64,000 nt of DNA, from the NCBI GenBank assembly GCA_015501075.1, contig JADNYJ010000098.1, positions 1 to 64,000 of the forward strand. The letters are read 5' to 3'. A model generated the notes under the pieces. It saw only the letters and a program-made list of their open reading frames with translations. It did not search any database and was not told the origin of the DNA. The DNA is from Gymnopilus junonius (Eukaryota; Basidiomycota; Agaricomycetes; Agaricales; Galerinaceae). Position 1 is the first letter of the stretch; each line of letters opens with the position of its first letter. The position numbers and the translations under genes are program-made. Positions 8,734-20,214 of this stretch are shown one piece after another.

Positions 8734-11221
8734 TTACTTCGCAACCCTCGGCTGGTCCTGCAACGCCATCTTCAACCCGTCCTTCCAAACCATCAACTCC
8801 TTCTCGATATCCACCGCCAGCTGCCTCACCTGCTTCCCGGCCTGCCCTCCCTCATTCTTCCCGCTGCCAAACCCAATCATCAATTCTTGACGGGCCCTGA
8901 TAAGCGTCTCGTATGCCAATTTGAGTCGGGCTGGTCCAGAGGGTGGATAGGGAGGGGATGATTTGATGCGTGGGTTGAGGATGAAAGGTGTGCCTGCAGC
9001 ACTGGAGGCAGTGGGAATGGCAGTACCTGGTGGTTGACGCTCGGGGGTGGAGGTGCCAGAACCAGCGACTGACGGAGGTTGAGAGGATAGAAGGGAGCCT
9101 GCTTCTTGGAGATGCGTAGGCTTGGGTTCATCCACAGCCAACAACTTTCCTAACTCCGCAAGCGCAATGCCCCTCATCGGATGCCCATCCACTAGTATTT
9201 GCGTCAGACCAGTGCTGGCACGGGTCGCAGCTCGGATTGCATCATCCAACGCTTCTTGAGCTTGATCGGGCGTGATCTTACTTTCTGAGAAGCCTGCAGA
9301 CGACTGGACTTCTGGAGAGAGCACCTCTTCTACATTAGGATCGGTGGAGGGAAGGCGCGCGATAAGTAGGGATGCGTTTAGCCGAGACAAGGCGAGGAGA
9401 GGGTAAGATGAGGGCACTGCTCCGGCCGAGACCAGGATAGGAATGAGGTTCGTGGTAAGCTGGATGGCTTTCGGTGGATCTGCCAAGCATGTTCAGCGAC
9501 TGGAGAGAAACAAAGAAAAATGTACATACTAGAAAACTGTAAAGCCTCCGCTTTGTTCAACGCCTCTTCACCTACACGGACGGCATCAAGGACGGCATCT
9601 GTATCTCTGACAGGTGCCTTGCATCTATTACATCGTACCAGGCTGTTTTCTGTGTGATCGTAAGCAGGGAGAACACAGGAGGGAATAGACAGACAAACCT
9701 TCAGTCGGTAATGGACACATCCCGCCACACTTCTTCGGGCACCACATCACTTCTCGCAAGTCTGGAGGGCAATGTGATGGCGGAGAACATAGCCGGCATT
9801 TACAGGTGAAATGATAGGTGTCCTGTAATATTCGCTGCCGCTTTTCAGAGGGTAGAGTGGTGTCGATATAAGCAGTAAGGATCTGTACAGTACATGTGCC
9901 ATCAGCACTTCGTTTATTAGTACGAAGAAAATAATATGCACCTGTTCACCAGGTTGAATAGGCTTCAGAGCAATGACCTGCATCAAAGGTTCTTCCTCTT
10001 TGCTGCCAACACGAGGGAAGACTACCACCGCGCTTGGGTCGCAAGAATGGTTGAGGAGCGCCACGCAAGGAGAGACACATGCTCCGAGAGGAGCCAGCGA
10101 AGGTGTGGTGATGGTGAACGTATTGGTGGTGAACTAAAATGTTTAACATCAGTGCAACGACCTACGTTCTGAAAAAGGCATACCCGAGAAACAAGATCGA
10201 CAAGATCGGCTGCATTGTGCATGCCATACTCTGCGAGCTCTTGAGGAGAATTTAAACCCAGGAAGCGGACGATTGCATGCGCAAGCTGCGTGTACGTTTG
10301 TGAATCATAAGAGTTGGGGTCTTTGCTTATAGAGGTACGATCTGCGGGTAGGTCGTTAGTGTCGTATGGGAGGTGACCAAGATTATTGAACTTACGAGAC
10401 TGCAACGCGTCGATTTCTCTTGCCTGTTGACCATATTAGTGGACAGACAAGATTACAGAAGAGATGTCTGACTTGCCCATACACTATCTTGTCCCAGTTT
10501 CTGCTTCCTCCATGATATCCGACCTAGACATCGAATAGCATCCCCAGGAATGGATGCTGGTCCAAATTTCTCAGACGATGATGAAATCCATTTCTGAATG
10601 GCGGCACATTCGCGCCTGTGAAAAGCCCAGTCCACATTTTGGCATTTCTGGATCGCAGTCATTGGTTGCATTATGTCGAGGGACATTCGAACTTACCGCA
10701 TCGCAGTAGTGCAGAACCTTGCAACCTGTACACCGTCTCAAGGACCCATTAGAAGGTTTCGGTGCAAAGCAGCTAGAACAATAATCTTCCAGATGCTCAT
10801 TTGATAAAGCTGCAATGTGCGGCTTCACGGAGATTAGAACATCGCCTGTACTTGGATTACGAACTTGAGTGTCAGAACGCGATAACACAGAAATATACCA
10901 CTACCCACCAGGTTTCCGAAAGTACTTGCTGTAGACTCCCCTTCCATCTGTGTCGCTCGTCCGAACTTCCAACGCTGGAGGGAGTGACGTGTATAGACCT
11001 TCTGTGTTCATCGAAGCAGCTTGTGCTGACGAAGGCGGCGCAGCCGCCAGTGGCTCAGAGTCCACCTGCATCTTGGTTGATTCGTCTGGAAGTCGGCCTA
11101 CAGAAGTTTCGCCAACTGCATTAGGGTTGGTCGTTTCGTCGCTAGCTGACAGTTCAATCTTGGCGAAGGAAGTCCGTTGCCTTGTTTGACGCACTTTCTT
11201 GAGGCTAGCGAAGTCTGACAT
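8734..11221 (-). CDS. SET and MYND domain protein (SMYD-like)
   Basis: Nine exons join cleanly to 686 residues: 11221-10909, 10845-10697, 10647-10477, 10423-10396, 10341-10184, 10133-9942, 9882-9699, 9649-9530 and 9479-8734. A MYND zinc finger (CSSCFAP...CTGCKVLHYCDAKCQ...HRREC) lies at about 125-168, inserted in a split SET domain. The SET core shows LLNHSCDPSAVV near 300, the catalytic-type tyrosine in LTAYID near 342, and a post-SET CKCRLC near 364. Such proteins methylate lysines on histones or other proteins. The long C-terminal part is helical with a serine/proline insert. One intron (10424-10476) has a GC donor and exon 4 is only 28 bases. An upstream in-frame ATG at 11297-11299 is a possible alternative start. 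Confidence 0.85.
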
Positions 11222-11418
11222 GAGATGAAAGTTGGATGAGAGTATGTAGGAAGAAAGATGAATGTTTTCAAGCGAATTCAATGATGCAACTTTTTTCACA
11301 CGGTTACCGTCCTTACAAAACGAAACCGTCTGTAAGATATATCATCTCTCTCCCCATTTTACGTATGACTATTATTGTCTATACTAGCCAATTGAAACCT
11401 GTGCAATTATGATGAAAA

Positions 11419-12289
11419 TTAATTCAGAAATTGTGTAGTAAACGTTTCAGGCATACTTTCTGCGGGCAAGACAATATACACGAAGAGAGCAACTCTTTTA
11501 TTTGACTAAAAAATATAGATGTTGAACAAATTGAACATGGAGAATAAGGGGATGCATACCTTTGAAAAGGCTTCCGTGAGATTTAATTCCTGGAGTAATG
11601 CCTCTTTATCGACAACGGCAGAAGCATCTGAGTTGGGGGCCAAGACAAGAATTGGCTTCGACATCGCTTCGTCGAGCAGTAATCCTTCAAGCTCTGCTTC
11701 GGACAAGAGAAGTGACTCGGAATTTGTCGGATCGATCATATATACAATGCCATCATACACTGAGGTCAGGCGCATTGGACGGCGAGCTGAAGAACTCGTT
11801 CAGAGGCAAGACAGACACCAAGAGGAAAACAAACACATAACCCTCATTGGCACTAGGTATAGTAGCCGAAATTGTGTACCTGGAGTTTTTTGACAACTAC
11901 ATCAGGACGTCAATCAGGTTGAAGTGGGCCGCAAAGGTGAACTTGGACGAACAGGGGTGGAGAGAAGCTTCATGGGGTATATATTTTCCAGTCTTGAAGG
12001 AGCGAATTAGTGTCCATGCAGAGATAAAGTCAAAAAAGATGAGTCAAGAAAACGTCGTAAATACAGACGAACCGCTATTTCGACCACGTCGGGTCCCCAT
12101 AGTGCGATATGCACTGTCTTGTTCATGAGACCTACGGCACCGTTGGCATCGCAGACACAAGGCAGGCGCCAAGGAAAGGCACCTGTATAACCCAAGGCAG
12201 CAGTGGCTAGACTGCGTAGACCGTCTAAGATGTGATGATTTCAGTGAGGAAGGTAGATCACTCTTCGCAGTACCAAACGCACCAAACAT
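11419..12289 (-). CDS. Divergent Sar1/Arf-like protein, probably not GTP-binding
   Basis: The reading is piecewise. MFGAFGTAK opens exon 1. An exon then reads ALGYTGLMNKTVHIALWG, matching the start of a Sar1 G domain. A later piece reads ARRPMRLTSVYDGIVYMIDP, followed by the helix LLSEAELEGLLLDEA and the strand KPILVLAPNSDASAVV. The last exon ends RVALFVYIVLPAES...FLN at 11419. The overall order matches Sar1, the COPII coat GTPase of ER export. The key motifs are gone: the P-loop position reads WGPDVVEI, DxxG is absent and NKxD is PNSD. I could not find an exon join near 11880-11910 that keeps the frame. It is therefore either a pseudo-GTPase or a decaying pseudogene. Confidence 0.55.
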
Positions 12290-12899
12290 TTGATTCTGAA
12301 TTGTTGTGCGCGACTAAAGATGGTGGCTACGACAAGGAATGTTCTGGAACAAGGGTATCGTCTATGCAAATTACAGAGTGGTTCGAATGATATTTGATTT
12401 CAATGAAGACGTGCTGAGAGTTGGAATGTGTCTTTTCTGGCTGTGCACACTGCGGGCAGCGTTACTGACGGCAGATATTTCATCTTTTAGGAATACATTG
12501 AGATTTTGGAATCCGCAAGGAAGTCAAGTTGGGAGGTCGGAATGCCCAGCATGCATTATGAAAGCGAGTTAGATTGGGAAGGCATGTATCATTCAATTTG
12601 TATGTATGTATTGAACTGGAGCATTGACTTCGCGACGACGACTGTCCCGTGACCGCGAACGTCGGGGCCAGATCTGGTCTGGACCAACATCCGACCACCT
12701 ATTTTTGGTCTACATGTAAGTCCGGCGCTTGAAAGACGCTGTGGTTGCTTTGCTTTTTCTGCAGAAACCAAACCATTTTCAACGTTAGATGCAGCTCCAT
12801 ATTTATGAAGCACAAGTTGTGATATGTATACAAGGCAAACTAGTAATTTCGAAATTTCGTTTCTGGGCTGTTTACCAGCGATATAGTATCTCTTGAAAA
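12290..12899. other. Intergenic, no gene seen
   Basis: Only short unsupported frames occur. The 12290 side is the promoter side of the Sar1-like gene. The 12899 side is downstream of the methyltransferase. Confidence 0.5.
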
Positions 12900-14264
12900 T
12901 CAGTGTTCAGGGCAATTCCTTTTGAAGAGTGCTCGCATACCGATCTGCTGCACCCTCCAAAGCGGTCTCCCGAATGTTTCTAACCACCTCAAATGATGGC
13001 GAACAAGGTCATCCGTTGTAATTAAGAAGTCAAGGTCCTTCGAATTCAAGCATCTGCTTGAGCCTCCTTCGCCGCCAAAGGTCAAGTCCGCCCAAAGTTC
13101 CTTAAAGTTTCGCAGAATTGTAGGGATTTGTGGACCTTGCTCCCCATTTCCAATGCCTCTTGCTATTGCGTAAAATACGCCACGATCTGCGTTCATGGAT
13201 TTGGGCTTCCACCGTTGCACCCGCTCCGATATAATTGTGAGCAGATAGACAATTTTTGCGGAGACGGGCTTGTGCGGCAATGGTAATCTGACTAGCATAT
13301 TACCGCCGTTCTTGACGGTCTGGAGCGCTAGAATAATTTGGGAGATAAGTAGTCGGTCGTTATTCAATGATGAATCAGATGGGCGTCTGCGTAGCTGATA
13401 ACCATCGAGTATAACTAAATTAAAGGATTGCCCGTTATTTTGAGGAGGAAGATCATGCAACCTTTGGTTTGGGATCATGGTGGGACCGAGTTGATAATAA
13501 GTTAGGTCTCCATTCAAAAGTTGGAATCGTTGTCTATGATGATCTTCAAGAGCCAATTCTTGCCCTCCATCGCTAACAGACAAAGAGATGCCAACTCCTT
13601 GCGTCTTGGCATTTTTGCCCAGTATATAGGAAGAAAATCCACCGGGACAACAACTTTAGGAGTGTGATATTAAGACGCATATTGGCTACAATGTGTAAGA
13701 AGCATCTCACCAAAGATCTAAGAACTTCATGTTCATAACTTTGCCTGTACTCGGAATAAATTTCAGGCCTCCGTCGATCTCGCTTAAGAGTTCTTTCATC
13801 CGCCTTAAACGTAGTGCACTGATAGCTGGGTTAGGCTGCGAGTCGTTTATACTGACGGTTCGGCGCTGGATGCGAAAGTGATGCTCGATGGACTTGTCTT
13901 TCCATGCCTGCGCGATCTGGCTAAGTCATATGCTACCTAATAATCTTAGATTGTGACGCGCCTTGGCTTTTAAATGGAGTAGTTGGTCGAGTCCCAGCGA
14001 GCCGTTGCATATCAAAGCCTGAATGAGATCTTGTTCATCACTTTCGTTACCGGTGTGTTTTTCAGCCGAAATTTTGGTTGGAGAAGGCATATTGGAGGAG
14101 GGAACTGTCGATTCACGAAAGTGAACAGGCTTTGCAGATATAGGGGTTGGGGCATGAGGACCACGCATGTCGAACTTAAATGCTGCGGACGATACTTCGA
14201 GTTCTTCAAGAATCCTTCTATGTGATACACTGTCTTCACTTGCAATTTTAGAATTGAATTTCAC
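12900..14264 (-). CDS. FtsJ-like methyltransferase domain protein, with in-frame stop
   Basis: Exon 1 (14264-13711) and exon 2 (13653-12900) join in frame across a GT-AG intron and read MKFLDLCCCPGGFSSYIL, the S-adenosylmethionine motif I of FtsJ/RrmJ-type methyltransferases. Downstream are FNLVILDGYQLRRRP (motif IV with its Asp) and GGNMLVRLPLPHKPVSAKIVYLL. Then follows RWKPKSMNADRGVFYAI, resembling the FtsJ lysine and terminal-strand motifs. The likely role is ribose 2'-O-methylation of RNA. A TGA at 13926-13928 (codon 113) interrupts exon 1, with the same frame continuing sensibly on both sides. Either the gene is damaged or an intron I cannot place with good signals removes the stop. Translation could otherwise begin downstream, near 13800. 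Confidence 0.65.
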
Positions 14265-15085
14265 ATTTCACAGCAGAAGTTACAGAACCAAGCACGTAAC
14301 ACACATTCGACTTCTTCATGTATTCCCATCACCTGTATTGGGTTGCTCTTTAACGATCCAGAAGGTCAAGGCATTCCTTCACAGTCTAGATGTATGCCCT
14401 TTGCTCATTAAATCTATGATATGCATATCTGTGGGCAGTTTATAGCAACTGCCTCGGCCCTTGACCTCAAAGAGACCATGGGAGACACTGACACGCTGGA
14501 AATATTATTTTAAGTAGATGTTTCAAATAGACGGAAAATAGATACTTGCATTTGGATGCTCGCTTCAGAATCCAGGTCAAGCATGTTCAGTTCGAGGAGG
14601 AGAATTTGAATCTGCCAATAACAATGGATTATGCATGCAAGAAGAAGGGGTTGCCAGACTCCAAACAGGGGGTGCAAAGGAGTACAAGAGATCCAATAAT
14701 GCGTCAGGCTCGCGGTTGAGGAATGATGTGCATTGGACAATACAGAGTCACTGGAGCCACCCAAGATGCCGAACCGGAACCGAATGTCGGATCAATTTGA
14801 GGCGCGCCAGGCTTACGAGTCGGTTGAGAGCTGACCGCGTTTGATAGTGGCGATGTCCTGATGATCCCAAGGCCAGGACACCTTCATGTCACCTAGATTA
14901 CGATGGACCTTGTCAATCACTCAGCAATTACGGACATCAAGAGTCAAATTTGGTTGTTTGTCGTCTTGCTGCAAATTCCGGGCGCTGTTGTAGAGTATGT
15001 CCAAAGACAACTATAAATACACCCCTGCATTCGTTGAAGCATCAACAAAAAGTACCAGTTCAACTCCATCTTTCCATCCACAGAT
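14265..15085. promoter_or_regulatory. Divergent promoter region, methyltransferase and esterase 1
   Basis: No gene was recognised. A clear TATA box (TATAAATA, 15012-15019) sits about 70 bases before the esterase start codon. Short minus-strand frames at 14510-14900 have no domain and no convincing splice partner. Confidence 0.5.
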
Positions 15086-17515
15086 ATGATATTTTGTCGA
15101 AGATGTATAACGGTTCTATTTGTCGCCAATGCAGTCGCTACCAATGCCCTCGCCGTTGTGGTTGACAATGCAACATTCCCTATCGTCGACCTCGGATATG
15201 CAAGATACCAGGGAACTATAGTTCACGATGAAATAAACAACTCAACCCGCACTCAATTTCTGAGCCTACGATATGCTGCTCCTCCAACAGGTTGTCGCAT
15301 TTTCAAGAGTCTTTTTATGGTTGAAGTCCTGACGTACTCTTCATTATTTTCTTTCAGGTTCTGCGCGATTCAGAGGCCCTGTTTCACCTGTGACAGTATC
15401 GGATATACAACAAGCAAATGCGCAACCCCCAACGTGTATTCAGGCTGCGCTCGGAGCTTTTGGTGCTGCTCCCACCTCGCCCTTCCGGGAAGGGCAGACA
15501 ACTCTCAGGAAAAGAGTGGAACGACGGAGCGACGAAGCGCCTACTGCAGCAACTGAATCAACCGAGTCTGAAGACTGTTTATTCCTCAAGTAATGCATAC
15601 ATGTCAAACATATTTCGTGTGCTAACCAAATTATCTGTCAGTGTGCATCTTCCTGGAACTCTGGGACAGAAGAAGAACTTGCCGGTTGTAGTTTGGATCC
15701 ATGGGTGAGCCTCTTTGCTGCCTCTCCTATTGCAAATATCATTTTTTACAACTGATATTATATTTTATTCTAGAGGAGGATACGTAGTTGGTGGCGCTAC
15801 TGGCATCTTTGGATCTGGTACTTTCGATGGTAACGACCTCATTCGCCAATCAGGAGAAGGCGTCGTTGTAGTCGTCATCCAGTACAGATTGGGCCTCTTT
15901 GGATTCTTGGCCGGGCAGAAAGTTAGAGATGGGGGAGACTTGAATGCTGGCTTGTGTAAGCCATCTTTCACTTCCTTTGCCTTGATACCATGGACTTATC
16001 GGGTTTTAATTTACAAGTGGATCAGCAATTCGCGTTGCAGTGGGTGCAGACCCATGTAAGCTTGTCCATGCTAACATTTTATTACTCTTTTCTAATTAAA
16101 CTTTTTTTCAGATAAGCAAATTTGGCGGCGACCCAAACAAAGTCACGATATGGGGCGAATCCGCTGGTGCTGGATCCGTGATACAGCATCTAGTTGCCAA
16201 CGGAGGCAAAACACACCCACCGCTTTTCAATGCCGCGATGACGAGCTCCACTTTCCTACCGCCTCAATATAAATATAACGACCATATACCAGAGGTAAGT
16301 TTCAGCTCATTATTATCCCGAGAAGTACTCATTTACATTCATACGTAGGTCATCTACAATGAAACTGTTGCGCAGAGCAAGTAAGTGAAAATAGATTCAA
16401 CCACCATGATTGATCTGACTAACTGATGGAATAGTTGTTCTTCCGCGATTGATACCCTGGATTGCCTGCGACAAGCTGATCTCAGCATTTTACAACCTAT
16501 CAACACCGATATTGAAGCAGCAGGATTTTTTGGCACATTTACCTTTGTCCCCGTCGTTGATGGAGAGTTTATTACAGACCGACCGACCAAGTTATTGAAA
16601 GAAGGTAAAATAAACACAGTGAGCATTTGAGCAGCTTTTTCCTCTCATTCGTCAGATGTTAACTTATAATGGGTGGACGCAGCATGCATTGGTGCTTTCT
16701 GTCACCAATGCACATGAAGGCGATGTGTTCGTCAATCAAACCAGTAACCTTCAACTGACGGACTTCATAACACAACTCTTCCCTACTCTGGAATCCAAGG
16801 AAATACAAGCTGCCGTGCAACATTATGCTGGCCTAGGCTCAAACACGGCACAGGCAAATGCTGCCATGGGTGAATGTGCGTCTATCTTCTCTGTCCTTAT
16901 TATGCGCCATTCTTTTGCTCGGATATTTGAACTCACACAGACTTATCATAGCGATCTTCATCTGCCCTACCTATACCTTGATGCAAGCGGTTAATTCCTT
17001 CAAGGTGATAGATTAAAACTATCATTCTTCCTGTTACTATACTGACAACCTCGGGTTAGGGCGAATTTGCGATTCCACCAGCCTTTCATGGAAGCGACCT
17101 GGCATATTATTTTCCTAGGTAAGCAATTCTCAGTTCTCTACTGTACCTTCAAGCCTCATGCTCCTTTCCATCTGAAAAGTGGTTCACCACCTCCATTCCA
17201 AAACCAAGATTTTATCAATGCTTTCGCAGAATCCTTCATGAATTTTGCGAGATTCCTTGACCCCAATGTCAAGTGGAATCCTATGGATGTCACTCCGACG
17301 TGGAAGTTATGGAATGGGTCGAATGAGATGCTGTTCAATGGCACAGATACAGGAGCCCCAGACATTAAGTCTATTAAGACTTCCGCTATGCTCTTGGAAC
17401 GGTGCAGGTGCGTGGTTCCTTTTGGATACTGAAATCTAGATATGGGTCACTGACCGCGAGTCTCTTCTTTTTCAATAGATTCTGGGAAAGTGTCAGCGCT
17501 GCTACTGCCCAGTAG
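15086..17515 (+). CDS. Type-B carboxylesterase/lipase 1, secreted
   Basis: Thirteen exons join to an intact 562-residue protein: 15086-15290, 15358-15589, 15642-15704, 15774-15955, 16018-16055, 16112-16294, 16349-16380, 16435-16618, 16683-16875, 16952-17004, 17060-17118, 17180-17407 and 17479-17515. The N-terminus (MIFCRRCITVLFVANAVATNALA) is a signal peptide. Family motifs in order are FLSLRYAAPPTG, SEDCLFLNVHLP, VVVWIHGGGYVVGGA (oxyanion hole) and VTIWGESAGAGSV with the nucleophile Ser near 257. PPAFHGSDLAYYF supplies the likely catalytic His. Such enzymes hydrolyse lipid or other carboxylic esters outside the cell. The paralogue at 20215-22498 has matching exon borders. The product is typical in length for fungal lipases of this class. 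Confidence 0.88.
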
Positions 17516-17753
17516 ATAAAGTGAAGGGAGGAGATATTGCGACTTTCTTTAAAGTTTATACAAGACCGTTGTTTAAGTTTAGAACTTGCGTACCTTATAA
17601 ATGACTGCCCATCTCATAGCACATAATTGGCGAAGAGAGGAAAATGAGTATCATCTAGAGTATACTGTATGTCCATCTACAAAATATAATCTATCCTCGA
17701 TGACTACAATTTTTGAGAGGAAAATCAAGTGTGCTTCAGGCAACTAAAAAGGA

Positions 17754-19733
17754 TCACACTGTCCAGACACGCCGTGGGAGCCAACTGCTGATATATAGCG
17801 CGACGCCAACGAGGGTCATTAGAAGGTAATAAACGAGATGTCCTCCTAAGCATCCTTTCTCAATAGAAAGGGAAAATAAAGAGGTGGCCGCAGCAGGACC
17901 GACGGCTCGCATAATGCTTACGGACATCTGCAAAAATAAGCCTTGTCAGAAAGGGTCTTTATCAAATCCATACAGCAAATCAATCCCGAACCTGGCTAAG
18001 ACCATTAGTCGCTCCAATTGATGACCGATCTGGAGACGCATTGGCAATAAAGATGAAAATGGCCCCTGTAAAGGTAGGGTTGAATGTGAGGGATAAACGC
18101 CGCTGAACAGAAAAGCTATGCATACCATACGAAAAGCACATGGGGATAGAAATCAACACATGCACTGCGACAGCAATCCAAAGGACCAAACTATACCCTG
18201 TGGTTCGAGCAAGGTAGCTCAGCAATGGGAAAGTTGCAAATGCTGGTATCACAGTCGCTAGACCCCACATGAAGACATTCCTCGGTCCCCATCGACGATT
18301 CGCTCGGGGGAAGAAGAAAGCCTGAAGAAGGCCGTTAAAAACCCCAAATCCGGCTAAAATATTGCCTATCGTCGAAGGAGGCAGTCCGAGGCCTCCGAGA
18401 GAGACAGGAGTAGAAAAGAAGACCGGTTGGATGGAACGAAAGGCAATGTCCACCAAGGCTAAAGAAGCGTAGTTACCAGCGGCAATGATAACACGCTCTG
18501 TGAAAAGGGAATAAATGGGAAGGCGGGGCTTTATTTTTAGTTGATCATCGGTTTCCAGACCTTTTGAGATGGGGGAATCCAGGTCATCATGGTACTGGGG
18601 TCCGCACACATAATCGCCCTTGATCGCAGCCGAGTTCTTTCGACTGAAGCCTAGATATTGAGCAAGAGGGATAGGATTGGGAAGGGTTTCCTCAAGGAAG
18701 CTATAGGTGATGATCCAGGCAAGGACAGTGAATGTCGCCGGAACAGCACATGGTAGGAAGTAAGGGTACTCCTTGAGGAATTCATTTCGACCGAACATTT
18801 CTGGAAAACGTTCAGCTGGACGGGAAAGCCATCCTCCAATCATTGGACCAAGCTGCGGAGGAACTTCACTCCTGGGCCTTCATTGATAAATTACATGGTA
18901 TCTTACCGTTCCGCCCGTATTCCACGCCAATGGCATGTATGCGTAAGCCTAGTGAATAAGAGCTTCAAATGTGTACAGATAATGAGAAGAATGAAACCTT
19001 ACTTGGGATATATTCGTTAAATCAGTGATTTCAGCGATCATACTGGAAAATTCTGGTCAATTTGCAATTACCGCTATGCAAATGCCTACCTCTTGATAAC
19101 GCCAACATTCCCATCTAATGTACGTCAGAGATCAGGCTAGAGCCGATTGGAAAGCTGACATACTTAATGCCCCACATAAACTTCGACTAACGTACCAAAC
19201 CCTTGTTAATGCTTCAGTCGCTTTAACGACATGCAGAGATAAACTCACCTTAATACTAGCCCCCAAAATGACTTTGAGAGACCGAAACAATACATGGATA
19301 GAGCTAGCCCAAACAATCCTATCAAGATGACGGGCTTTCGGCCAACATAGTCAGACATCCGACTCCAGTGCAAAACCGTGCAGGCTTCTGTAAGAAAGAA
19401 AAGTGATTGCTGCATAAACTATGTAAGAACAGTCGAAACGAGAAAACAAAATCACTTACTAATAGTCCAACATAATAGCCGACATGACTCTCATTTCCGT
19501 GGGTTACATTCAGATCTCGTATAAGCTTGAAGAAAGAGATAAACATCTGCAGCAGAGATATGTTAACTACGTGGGGGGCGCACCTGAGGAGCAAAGGGAG
19601 ATACGACATTCCCAGTCAAAGGTTCTGCGAGCTGCAGAAAGATTATGATACAAATCTGGAACCAGGGCAACGGGGTGATCTTCTGTTTTCCATTGTCGGC
19701 CAACAGATGTGTCTCTTCATCGATCTGAGGCAT
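17754..19733 (-). CDS. Major facilitator superfamily transporter (DHA1/ZIFL-like)
   Basis: The first exon (19733-19584) reads MPQIDEETHLLADNGK and then TM1 (WFQICIIIFLQLAEPLTGNVVSPFAPQ, in pieces of the same exon). The next begins MFISFFKLIRDL. A later exon carries the loop 2-3 signature RMSDYVGRKPVILIG, and AEITDLTNISQAYAYMPLAWNTGG follows. The long minus frame from 18843 supplies the central loop and TM7-11 (RVIIAAGNYASLALVDIAF, PPSTIGNILAGFGVFNGLLQ). The last exon ends with a TM helix and a stop at 17754-17756. The pattern matches the DHA1 drug/organic-anion antiporters related to plant ZIFL proteins. It lies between two esterases, so export or uptake of an esterase product is conceivable. 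Confidence 0.8.
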
Positions 19734-20214
19734 GACAGGCAGAGCAGAGAAACCAAGGTGTGCCGTCCAGAGAGACAGGGAGGAAGTGAGCCATCACATG
19801 GGAGATCAGCTATATAGTAAGTACAACGGGCCGATCTGGAAAGTCAACGGCGTCCATCAGAACAGGAACAAAGAGGATCCTTGATTTCATTTGAGCCATT
19901 ATCGCTCGGGGTACATATCCTCTTATTAGGTGTCCTTGGTACTTGAAGCTCGCTTACGAAGGGTTCTTTAAAGGGGTTTGTCAGAATTTCAATCAGATGA
20001 GCTTTAATTAGACAGCCTAACGATTACAGGTACTGAGGTAGGGATATTTGACGCGGTGTGACAGATCACGTAGCAGGAAGCATGACGTGACATTGCAAAA
20101 CTGACGAAATCCTCGAGGATTCTTGCGAATTTCGCACCACTTTGAATCCATGGTAAAATGTATTGGCCCGTGGGATGTACACGACAAGAGAGTAGTCAAA
20201 ATGACTGCACATTT
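19734..20214. promoter_or_regulatory. MFS promoter region / esterase 2 downstream region
   Basis: No coding signal was seen. This interval must hold the promoter of the minus-strand transporter and the 3' end of esterase 2. Confidence 0.4.
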
